From assembly GCF_900496995.4 (NCBI RefSeq), contig NC_044014.1, forward strand, positions 8,031,001 through 8,095,000: a stretch of 64,000 nucleotides of DNA, read 5' to 3'. Made by a program: the position numbers and the translations under genes. Source of the DNA: Aquila chrysaetos chrysaetos (lineage: Eukaryota > Chordata > Aves > Accipitriformes > Accipitridae). Each line of letters opens with the position of its first letter. Position 1 is the stretch's first letter. The notes under the pieces are model-generated. The model was not told the DNA's origin and did not search any database. It saw nothing but the letters and a program-made list of their open reading frames with translations. Positions 28,028 through 36,950 of this stretch are shown here, one piece after another.

Positions 28028-28073
28028 ACATGTATATGTACATGTATTACATATGTATACATATGTATACGTA
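28028..28073. repeat. TA-rich palindromic array (ACATATGTAT words)
   Basis: Overlapping ACATGTATATGTACATGTA and ACATATGTATAC words make an alternating purine-pyrimidine tract of about 46 bases in which most stretches are self-complementary. It behaves as a decayed (TATG)n simple repeat that can extrude hairpins. Confidence 0.75.
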
Positions 28074-30960
28074 TCACAATATGTAGCCCAGATATGTGCG
28101 CAATGATTATTATTTGTCATTAAATATAGTCTTCGGGCCATCTCCTGAAGAAAAGCTACTTGAGTTTGTGCAAAAATGTGTTGTGAAGGGAATAAAACTA
28201 CATCTGTAAAGATTAGCTATGGGAGTCTGCATGCATCTTTTCATTCTCTGAATATAAAAGCATCAATACAGGCATAGGAAGACTTGTGAAAATCTGTTAG
28301 TTGGAAGATACAGAAACAAGAATATGTAAGTACGTGTTTCTGTTTACCTTTCCTGAGCTTCCTGCCAATACAAAAGGTCAAGCAACAAAAAGCCAATATA
28401 CTTTTTCCATGCTCAAATGGCCTTGGGTTCATACAAGGAATGGAGCTGAAATGGCCATCTTCCAGCTTTGCGGTGGGAACTGAGGAAAGAGTTTCTTTAC
28501 CTAGTGCTTGTCAGACTCATCCCTAAAATAGTTGGTTTTTTTTTCCCCCAGATTTATCTACATCAAAATGCTTGGTCTAGCTTCCACTGCCTGGAACAAG
28601 TTCTTTTCATTTTACTTTAAACTGTTAGTTTGGGAGGAGGGAGGGCTGACCAAACAGGAGGGAAAATGAAAGGATCTCTTCAAGCATTTGTTAAAGGTTC
28701 AGCTCCGCAAACACATTTACGTATGCCTAGATGTACAGCCCTATATGGATGCCTATAAGCACTTAGAAGCCTGAGGGGTCCCAGACTGGCAGTACACAGA
28801 CATGCCTGCCCACTGCACTTACACAGACCACACCTTCTCTGTACAGTAAGTAGATGAGCTGACTAGTAATTTCCTTTTTTCCTTTTCAGTGGCTTAATAC
28901 CACATACGAAACTTAAGAGGCAATCAGCGAGGCAAAGGTGAATAATGGAGAAATCCCAGAATCTTCCCCAAGAAATCTCATGGATCTGGGCTAAAATTTC
29001 TGAGATGCTCCCTCCAGCTTGGAGAATTGGGTCAGTTTCCCTCAAATCCCCTACTGTCCCCTTATTTAGTTTTAGTTTCCAGCTGAGCCAGCGTCAGGAT
29101 ACACGGGAGCTGTGAGCAGCTACAGAAACCCAAGACCTGCCACAGCATGTCACTGATCCCAGGACTGTAGCTGGTGAAATTGGATTACTGAGTATTTGCA
29201 CAAGTAAGCACTCTCCCGAGACTAGGACACGGATCTCGGATTCGGATTGTTGAAGTGCCAGGCGGTTCTTTCCCACTCCCCCCGTGCAGCCCTTTGGCCC
29301 CCCCCTTCACGGCCATAGAGGCTAATAAAGAGTCTCAGCTCTGCACCGAAATGGCTGCAGCACAGACACGTGTTCAGCTCTGACCTTACCGCAGGGGTGG
29401 TAACCTCCAGCAGAAGGGAGAAAGCTTCTCGCCGTGGCCTGATTTGACCGAGCTTATCTGGAGGCTAACGAGACAGAGCAGACACTCTGTGACCGGCTGC
29501 TGCTGGGACCCGAGGCAGAAACCCCAGCCCAGTAATCAGCTACCTGCGGACCGATGCAGAGAATTACACTTTTAATGAAGGGCAACTGAGGCACAAAGCC
29601 TCACAGGGACCCTCATCTCACAAATTACGTTCATCCCTGAAGTGTGTATTAACTCTTTAGCCATTGAACCCTTATACAAACTCAAAATTGCTTTTTAATG
29701 CAGTTTCTTGCAGCCTCTCCATCAGCCAGAGGCTGCTTCGGATTAATCCAGGAAGTGAGCCAAGTATTCAAAAAAATGATGTGAGGTTGTGGAACATCTA
29801 AAACATATTGATCATAGTGTAATTATACTTGAAATGTATTAGGGGAAGTAGCTAAAACAATCTCCAGTCTGAAAAAGATGATTTGGGAGCATGCAAGAGG
29901 GCCTCGGGGAGGCTGCCTGCAACTCTTAACAAGGGATGGTGAATCTGCTTCAGAGTAGGTAAGGAAAAGGCACTTGAGTGAACACTATATGACAAATGTG
30001 GTAACAACTATCCCAAATGTATCACTTTCTAAAGCTTAAGCAAGCTAGCATTTACGCGAATACCAAAAGTCAGTGAAGCAAATGCAGGAAGAAGCAAAAT
30101 ATGTGTGACAAGCTTCACATGCGTCTGCGGATTAAAGAACAGTTGCTGGACTTAAGATCTAACAGCAGGCAGGGAATAAAGGAAATCTTCAGTTTGCCTT
30201 GGATACTGGTAATAGAAAAAGTCTGAATTTATTATATTTACAGTTAATTTTTTTTTTTTTTTAAATCTTGGAAAAGTTATCCGAGAGCTACAGTTCCTAA
30301 GTGGAGGATCTTGTTTCATGATACAATAAAAGGCAGGGCCTGGGTAAGATAGTAACAGAATCCCTAATTAAAAGCCAGGATACTTTACAGTTGAACATGA
30401 GCCTCTTGAAGTATCCAAAGCACCTTTACATCCAAAATGTCAAGCTCTTGATTAAATAATCAGAACATACTTCTGATGATAATTAAAGATGAGCTTCAGT
30501 CAAAATACTGGATTTGTATTTGGGCCAAACTAAACCTTGGATGCAAACCCTCACTCTCTTTTTGTTTTAACATATTCTGATCCAAACTGGGCTCTAAGCC
30601 ACTGTTACCAACCAACTCAAGTGCTTTACTTGTTGCATGTTAAGATTGCAAAGCTGTTCATGAACAAGAGTAACCCTGTTGTGAGACAGATCATATTAGA
30701 TCAGTAAATTGAGACACAAAGTTAAAAACCTCTTCTTTTTCAGAAATGAATGTCAATTTGGAGCATCCGCATCTTTGGGCAGCCAACAGAGGTTGGTTTT
30801 TTTTTTCCTGCTGCACACAGTATTCACAGTTCCAAAGTAAACTACGTAATTTCTCATTAACTCTGAAAATTGATGTTTAGGTGTCTCAGGTAGGATCCAA
30901 CCAAAAAGCAACATTTAATATGCATTCCAATCTTGAAAACATGGGTCTAGCTTCCTTTTC

Positions 30961-31020
30961 TGAATTCATACAGTGAGTCATTTCTAGGATGGGAATAAAA
31001 CCTCCTAAGATTCTCAGTCG
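30961..31020 (-). repeat. Probable MIR-type SINE relic, reverse orientation
   Basis: CATACAGTGAGTCATTTC followed by GGATGGGAATAAAACCTCC and ATTCTCAGTC parallels the reverse-strand MIR wording 'cacacagtgagtcagtggcagagccgggaatagaacccaggag...cccagtc'. Only part of the element is recognisable. The call is from memory of the consensus. Confidence 0.45.
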
Positions 31021-31617
31021 CCATCCTTAAAAATAACTAAACGTTGGGGGGTCAGATTTTTCAGTAGGATAAATGGATGCATTCAACTCAATGGATCCAA
31101 CAATTTATTCCAGCTGACGATCTGCTGGTGGTTCTCTAAAGCACCAATACAGCCTAAATATGATTCAGTCACCCAACTGTATTTTTTTTCCTCCAATTCT
31201 GAGTGGAGGAACTTAGCTTGTAACAGTGAAATGTACTTGAGGGATTTGGAAATGAATACAGAGCCACAAGAGTCGAACTGTCCTCTGTGCAGGGAATGGG
31301 CTCCGAGGGTTCGCGACAGACGAGTTCCTCCAGGTGAGTTGAACAGAAGTCTTCCCAGGGACCAGCTGGAGGTGGGGTGAGCCCTTTCTGCCAGCACTGG
31401 GAGCAGACTCATACTGCAACGTGCCCCTTCAAGGGCAGAATTAAAAGCAAAAAAAAGGTATTTAGATGGCATCAAAGGAAATCTCACATGATCTAAAGCC
31501 TCAATGTTTTTAAAGAGGTTCACTCCAATAAAATGTAGGATCATCTGATAATAAGATGACATTGTGCTTGGCAGAGTTCAGAACTAGAACTGGAAGCAAT
31601 CCTGATCACTGTATGTA

Positions 31618-31634
31618 TTTTTTTTTTTTTTTTA
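31618..31634. repeat. Poly(T) tract, 17 T
   Basis: A homopolymer run in AT-rich intergenic DNA. I recognised no flanking element. Confidence 0.85.
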
Positions 31635-34600
31635 ACATATCTTCAGAACTGGACCAGACCAGCTGCTCTCTGTGCAGTGTATCCTGTCTGAAACTGTAGA
31701 TGCCTGAGGATGGTCAGAAGAAAAGGACACCCCCAGCAGACTGTCACCAGTATAACTTCCAGCAATCTTTGTATTTATTTAATAGCCTTCAATGGATTTT
31801 TTTTTTCTTCCTCAAGAATTTACCTAATCACCTTCTAAATCCTGTTTCATGCAGCCCCATGAGAATGATAATCTAATTTTGGTCTCTAAGAGATGTAATA
31901 CAAAAACAATAGGAGGCCCAGGAAAGAATAAAATCATTTTGCCAACAGATATTACGACAGCAGGCAATGACTCCAGTCCAGTGATGAAGAAAATTACTAA
32001 AACCATTCATTACAAAACAACCCAGCACTTCCTGCTTTGAAAAATAATGTATTTAGACTACTTTGCAGTTTTGAAAAAAAACCCACCCATAATCCCTTTT
32101 CTAAGCTTGTGATATGGATGTTTCTTTCATTGGTGCCATGACGTGAACTTTAAAGTGTGCCTCTTTGACTGGTCCTACTTCTGGGGTTAACTAAAAATGC
32201 TCCTAAACCCAAAGATCCTTGGATCAGTCATGAACGAGAGGAATGAGGACAAACGTTCCCAGGGTGTCACTACTCATTGCTTAGAACAGGAGAATTGGCT
32301 CAAACACATCCCTTCTGTGAATTCATGCCACTTGCTCTCAATTAAATTACCAGGGTTAAATTACCAGGCTCTACATTATTTCGCAATCTTTGTACACTCT
32401 CACTGTGGCAATCTCCTGCAAAATGTTGAAAACTGGTTTTGAAGTTCTACACTTACAGGTTTGTTGCCATCATGTCCTAAATTGATTTGCAAAAGAAAAT
32501 AATATTTTCCTTGTTTAAATATAGGTGAAATATCCCTTTTAATAAACTCTCCCCCAGTACTTTTAAAAAAAATAAAACATACATATAGGGTCTTTCTTTT
32601 TTTTTTTGGCATGTCTTGCATCCTATTTAGTAATTTCCAGCTGTTCAAAGTGCAAACAGCTGAGTGTATACTACACAGTTTTACAAAGCTCTATGTAACC
32701 AGGGTGGAAATTGGTGAGATTGTATACGCCTTTCTATTTATCCAGACTTCCAGAAAATGCAAATAGCAACTTCCAAATTGAAGCCAAAGTAAAATATGCT
32801 CTTAAAGGCCCTTTTTAGATGGTATTAAGATGAATCTTTTTTTCCTTCTCTACCTGACAAATAATTTTCTTGTCTCTCTTATTTCAATCCTATTTTATGT
32901 TATATAACATTTTTACACTTCCTTTTTGTACTCATGTTAATGTATTTGCTGCTATTTCCCTTTATTCTTTCATTCTCGTTGAAAACGCTAAAACACGCCG
33001 GATTCTTGCTTCATAATGTGTCTTTAAGATAACATAGCTCCTGTTGAAAATGTTCCTGGGAGAGAAGTGATTACTGAGCTGAACATTTCAGAAGCTCTTA
33101 AGCTGACATCAGGTGCACAAAATGTGCCAGATTTCCTATTCTGCTTGTTTAACGGAAGAAAATACTCAATTGAGACATCTGCAACATGACTTTTTTTTCT
33201 TCTCCTGCTGTTCCTCCTGACCCCAAATCAAGGCTGCTATTGCCTTTCTGAATACATTACTCCTTATCTGAAAAGCCATTTAGTTGCAAATCCAAAACCT
33301 TTCCATTCTTACTGCATGTGCCTGTATTAGCCATGGTAAAGGCCCGTAACAGAGCAGTTCAAATGTTGGACTAACGACCTCTCTGGTATTTCTATAGAAA
33401 TGCTCTGTTAAACACCCAGGCATTTCAACTTTCAGTCACAAGACCTATAAAAAATTCATACTCTGAATCTCTAGTTTCAAACCACAGCACTGCATCATTA
33501 AGAGCTTTTCAATCCTCCCACCGCACACACTTTATGAAGGGGGAGGGGGAAGAGGGCTTTTATCTTCCTGGCATTTAAATTTTACATTTTCTTCTCCTCT
33601 TGTTTGCATTTTTAAATAGTTCTGGAGGTTGGCAAAAAAACCCCAACCCAAACCAACAACGTGAGCCTGAATTTTCTTTTATTCTATTAAAATATAACAT
33701 TATCTAAGAAGCTTTTAGCTAGATATTTAACTAAAAATGAGAACAGGTGTAAAACCCAAGCTTTATCACTTAAGTAACTTTTGCCTTAATTGTGGCTGTC
33801 TTTCAGAAATTATAAAACTTCTATTTCAGGATTGAAAGACAAGACTACCCCTGACACAGGGAAGTACCTGGAAAAACAATGTGCAGTACGCATTGCTTTG
33901 ATTGGGCCTTTAAATGAGTTTTCTAGATTAGAATAAGAGGGTTTTTTTGAAGTATGTTTATATTTTCCAGTAAAAATATGGTTATTTTATATAACACTTC
34001 TGTAAACCAAATTTGAATATAATGGGACTTCTGGGCTGGTCTCTCAAATGTTTAAAATGACTCTTTCTGAAGAGCCTCCACATATGTTCTTCCCACTTAC
34101 TGTAGCTCTGCCTCATGTCATGCTTCTTTCTACCTTTGTTCATTGCTTTCAAAGCGATTTTTATAAAAGTCCATTCTTCCTGGTCCTCAGTTTGATCGGC
34201 TCCCAGTTGCCCTGCCTCCTGCACAGATTACATCTGTTGCCTCCCCTGAAAGGGTTATGCCCACTCTCGGAGGCGAGATGCCCTCCTCTCCTTACCTCTC
34301 TGACTTCAATGAAGCCACAGTCAGTCCTACAAAGGAACCCCTGTCCCTGACTGTCACAGTAGTTCCGTCCTACACACAAGACAACAGCGATCTCATGTAC
34401 ATCACAGGCTGAAATACCATGATGTTGTGCTAAGTTCTTAGCTTTCTTCATGTTCCTTTCCTCCATATGTTTTGTTGGGGTTTTTTTCTTCATTTATTCA
34501 ATGACAGCTTTTGAGCATTAGTAAATGAAGAGGATGGAAACAGATTTATATCTTATCACCAATAAAAGTAGAGCTTGCTAAAATGTCATCTATGTAGCAT

Positions 34601-35252
34601 TTTCACAATTTGCTAAAAGCGTCTCTCATCGGCAGGAAATGGAGAAGCAGTTCTAGGAAGCCACAGAACTCCCACGAAAACAGATTCTGCCTCTTTGCCC
34701 CTCTCCAGAGCAATTTTACTAAAACAAGCAGCATCCGCCTGCCTATTTTTGAGGGCACTAAATGCCCTCTCTCTCTCATCGCTCCTCGTACGTTCCGTGG
34801 GCGACGAAGCGCCCAACGAAACCGCTCACCTTCCCACAGGCCGGACCTTTTCCCTCTCCGTGCCCCCGCTCAGCGGCGACGGCGTCCCAGACCCCCCCCC
34901 CGCCCGACACTTAACGGCACTCAGGTAAACTGCCCCCACCCCGACCTTCTTCTGGCGAAGTACCCCGAAATGAAGCCCGTCACGGCCCTCTCGTTCACAG
35001 CCGGCGGCGGGGCAGGGTCCGGGGAGGGACTCTCCCCGTCCCCGCCACTCCCGAGCGACCGTGCCGGGGGACGGGCTTCGGAGGGCGCTCCGGAGGCTCG
35101 CAGGCTGCGTGCGTGTGTCTGTGCGCTCCCCTGTGCCCCGGGAGCGGGCCGCTGAGGAAAGCCGTGGCGTGGCCGTCCCGACCGACCGCCCTCCCTCAGC
35201 CCCCTCAGCCCGCCGGGCTTCCCACAGCGCGGGCAGGGAGGCTCCCCCCGCC

Positions 35253-35262
35253 GCGCATGCGC
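35253..35262. promoter_or_regulatory. Palindromic NRF1-type site GCGCATGCGC
   Basis: A perfect match to the palindromic NRF1 core, about 300 bases upstream of the PDZD8 start codon and inside the CpG island. NRF1 sites of this form commonly lie close to transcription starts of housekeeping and mitochondrial-function genes. Occupancy is inferred. Confidence 0.65.
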
Positions 35263-35270
35263 CCGCCGCG

Positions 35271-35279
35271 CACGTGACG
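35271..35279. promoter_or_regulatory. E-box CACGTG overlapping a GTGACG half-site
   Basis: CACGTGACG combines a perfect CACGTG E-box (USF, MYC and CLEAR/TFEB-class proteins bind this core) with a TGACG CRE-like half-site. It lies 9 bases past the NRF1-type palindrome. The motif is visible; binding is inferred. Confidence 0.5.
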
Positions 35280-35328
35280 CCACAGCGCGCGGCGCCGTGA
35301 CGCGCGCGGCGAAGCCTTCCCGCCTCCG

Positions 35329-35333
35329 CCAAT
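35329..35333 (+). promoter_or_regulatory. CCAAT box
   Basis: CCAAT in the context CCGCCAATGGGG, about 235 bases before the PDZD8 start codon and the likely NF-Y position of this TATA-less promoter. If used at the usual distance, transcription would start near 35.38-35.43 kb. Confidence 0.55.
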
Positions 35334-35382
35334 GGGGCCGCGCGGAGGGGAGGGCCCGCGCCGCCCGTTGGCCGGCCGCCGC

Positions 35383-35397
35383 CCCCGCCCCGCCCCC
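35383..35397 (+). promoter_or_regulatory. Tandem GC boxes (SP/KLF type)
   Basis: Two overlapping CCCCGCCC / CCCCGCCCCC words, 50 bases after the CCAAT box. They are standard SP/KLF binding cores in CpG-island promoters. Confidence 0.6.
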
Positions 35398-35423
35398 TGC
35401 CCGCCGCCGCGGCAGAGGGCGGT

Positions 35424-35434
35424 GGGGGGGGGGG
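35424..35434 (+). repeat. G11 run in the promoter/5' leader
   Basis: Eleven consecutive G residues preceded by GAGGGCGGT. Together they form a potential G-quadruplex just upstream of the first upstream ATG. It is also a common place for sequencing or assembly error. Confidence 0.8.
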
Positions 35435-35440
35435 ACCCGG

Positions 35441-35518
35441 ATGAGGCAGCCTCGGGCGGCCGCGGCCGTTAAACGCCGGCCTGCGGGCGCGGCCCCCGCC
35501 ATGGCGGCGGCGCGGTGA
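35441..35518 (+). CDS. Upstream ORF in the PDZD8 leader (25 codons)
   Basis: The first ATG of this upstream frame is at 35441, and a second in-frame ATG at 35501 has an excellent context (CCGCCATGG). Both end at the TGA at 35516-35518, so the encoded peptides are 25 and 5 residues, Ala- and Arg-rich. The frame is the same as that of PDZD8, and the TGA is separated from the PDZD8 ATG by 45 bases with no further stop. If the transcript starts upstream of 35441 or 35501, ribosomes would meet this ORF first, and leaky scanning or reinitiation would be needed to make PDZD8. There is no evidence of peptide function. A transcript start downstream of 35501 would remove it. Confidence 0.4.
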   Translation: MRQPRAAAAVKRRPAGAAPAMAAAR

Positions 35519-35563
35519 AGGCGGCGCGCTCGGGGCGCGGCGCGGCGCCGGGCGGCAGCGAGG

Positions 35564-36480
35564 ATGCTGCTGGTCTATGTGATCCTGCTCTCGGCGCTGG
35601 CCGGCTGCTTCCTCACGCTCTTGCTTCAGCTCCTGCTCCTCTACAGGAAGAAGCCGGAGCCCCCCGGCGCGGCCGCAGCCTCCGACGGCCTCGTCTACGC
35701 CCGCGTCGCGACCGACCACAGCCTCAGGGACTACCTCCAGGGCTCGGAGCCGGCCGGCAGCCAGGCGTCTCCGGAGCCGGCCCCCGGCCCGGCCCCGGCC
35801 TCAGCGCCGCCCGCCGCGGCTCCCGCCGCCGCCCCGGGCCCGGAGCCCAGCGCCAAGCAGCCGCCGCCGCCGCAGCAGCAGCAGCAGCAGCCGGAGTCCC
35901 CTCCGGCCCCCTCCTCCCGTGAGGAGACGTGCCACTTCCTCAATGCTATCTTCCTCTTCCTCTTCAGGGAGCTCAGGGACACGGCCCTGGTCAGGAACTG
36001 GGTCACCAAGAAGATCAAGGTGGAGTTTGAGGAGCTGCTCCAGGCCAAGATGACGGGGAAGGTGCTGGAGGGGCTCAGCCTCAGGGACGTCTCTCTCGGC
36101 AACGTCCTGCCCGTCTTCAAAGCCGTCAAGCTCATTCGGCCGGTGGTCTGCAACGAAGAAGGCTGCCCCGAGGAGCTGGGCTTTGAGGTGGACCTGGAGT
36201 ACAACGGTGGCTTCCACTTGGCCATCGATGCCGACCTGGTCTTTGGCAAGTCGGCCTACCTCTTTGTCAAGATCTCCCGGGTGATGGGGAAGCTGAAGCT
36301 GGTTTTCACGCGTCTGCCCTTTACTCACTGGTCCTTCTCTTTTATGGATGACCCTGTGATACTCTTTGAAGTGAAGTCTCAGTTTGAAGGGAGGCCCATG
36401 CCTCAGCTCACTTCCATCATTGTGAACCAGTTCAAGAAAGTTATTAAGCGCAAGCACACCTTACCCAATTATAAAATCAG
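35564..36480 (+). CDS. PDZD8: PDZD8 exon 1 (coding part): membrane anchor, linker, SMP domain
   Basis: The exon encodes residues 1-305 plus two bases of codon 306, ending at a consensus donor (CAG|GTAAGA). The start ATG has a purine at -3 (GAGGATGC). Residues 2-27 form a Leu-rich hydrophobic anchor followed by RKK, the type of N-terminal ER anchor known for PDZD8. Residues 61-120 are a low-complexity Pro/Ala-rich linker with six glutamines at 104-109. Residues about 121-300 are the SMP domain, with the motifs FLFRELRDT, WVTKKIKVEFEELLQ, YNGGFHLAID, DLVFGKSAYLFVK, FEGRPMPQL and KRKHTLPNYKIR, which I recognise as PDZD8. SMP domains transfer lipids. In mammals PDZD8 works at ER contacts with late endosomes (with RAB7 and protrudin) and mitochondria. 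The untranslated part of the exon extends upstream for an unknown distance. Confidence 0.96.
35866..35890 (+). repeat. PDZD8: (CCG)4(CAG)6 trinucleotide repeat in PDZD8 linker
   Basis: Four CCG codons are followed by six pure CAG codons, encoding P4Q6 within the linker between the membrane anchor and the SMP domain. Uninterrupted CAG runs often vary in length between individuals. The run is short and in a disordered region, so variation would probably be tolerated. Confidence 0.85.
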
Positions 36481-36850
36481 GTAAGATGTCCTGCATCCTC
36501 AGTGTTGCTTTGGGTGGCGTGCATTAGAATTGCTCTTTTGCTCTTAATAGGTAAAAAGACATTTCTGTTGGCCCTTCTACAGTAGGGGTACTTGTACATT
36601 GCTTGTCTGATATCAAAAGGTGTCCATGAAGGTAAGCATCGTTTTCGATTTATAATAGGTGAAGAAGCCATTGCACGGTGAGATTGTGACATGCCCCAAA
36701 CTATGTGTAACTAAATGGCAGAATTAGTAGGTATCAAAAATGTTGGGATCCTGTCAGGTGTCCAATGGCAGGACCATGATATCACTCTTTGGAAAAGGTA
36801 GAAGGATGGCTCTGTGGACAGTGTGTGGGTTTGGGGTGTCCTTCTTCCAA

Positions 36851-36950
36851 GCTTCTGCCACTGGTGAGCCACCTGGGCAAGACTTGTGGCTTATGCTTAC
36901 CTATAGAGGCAAGGTGGTTGTGACTTAATGTGAGAAAGGATAAAGTTCAC
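36851..36950 (+). repeat. Probable MIR-type SINE relic
   Basis: CTTCTGCCACT, then CCTGGGCAAGACTT, then GCTTACCTATAGAGGCA and GGTGGTTGTGACTTAATG follow the MIR order 'ctctgccact ... ccttgggcaagtcactt ... acttacctcacagggttgttgtgaggattaa'. About 40 bases of the consensus middle appear missing. It is in sense orientation within intron 1. The call is from memory of the consensus. Confidence 0.5.

Larger units (their letters stand above)
12950..34790. other. Intergenic DNA up to the PDZD8 CpG island
   Basis: About 22 kb with no supportable gene. It contains a (CA)n microsatellite, an old hairpin-forming repeat near 14.7 kb, a TA-rich palindromic array near 28.05 kb, a probable MIR relic near 31 kb and several poly(T) runs. 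Open frames are short, scattered and on both strands. The longest, a minus-strand 185-codon frame near 20.1-20.6 kb, crosses poly(A) and simple sequence. Conserved enhancers may exist in this EMX2-facing interval but cannot be recognised without alignment. Confidence 0.6.
34790..36300 (+). promoter_or_regulatory. PDZD8: PDZD8 CpG-island promoter and 5' region
   Basis: CpG density and G+C rise abruptly near 34.79 kb, peak at 35.1-35.9 kb and fall off within exon 1. There is no TATA box at a sensible distance. Instead there are a palindromic NRF1-type site, a CACGTG E-box, a CCAAT box and tandem GC boxes within about 240 bases of the start codon, typical of a broadly expressed CpG-island promoter. 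The limits are judged by eye. The transcription start is not defined by the sequence; between about 35.3 and 35.45 kb is likely. Confidence 0.8.

Noticed and set aside
29581..29612. CAACTGAGGCACAAAGCC resembling the reverse of a MIR/L2 'aactgaggcacagag' word
   Set aside because: It is a single short word without the neighbouring consensus segments.
34826..35719. 297-codon open frame on the minus strand across the CpG island
   Set aside because: It is an antisense shadow of very GC-rich DNA where stop codons are rare. It is Arg/Gly/Pro/Ala-rich with no domain, and it overlaps the PDZD8 start on the other strand.
35731..36457. Minus-strand open frames opposite PDZD8 exon 1 (172 and 218 codons)
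   Set aside because: These are shadows of the conserved PDZD8 coding sequence. Poly-Cys and poly-Leu arise from the CAG/CTG run read in other frames.
36481..36484. Reading PDZD8 straight through to a TAA just after residue 305
   Set aside because: The stop lies in the consensus splice donor GTAAGA. The known protein continues with FKPFFP, which is found at 56792 in the right phase.
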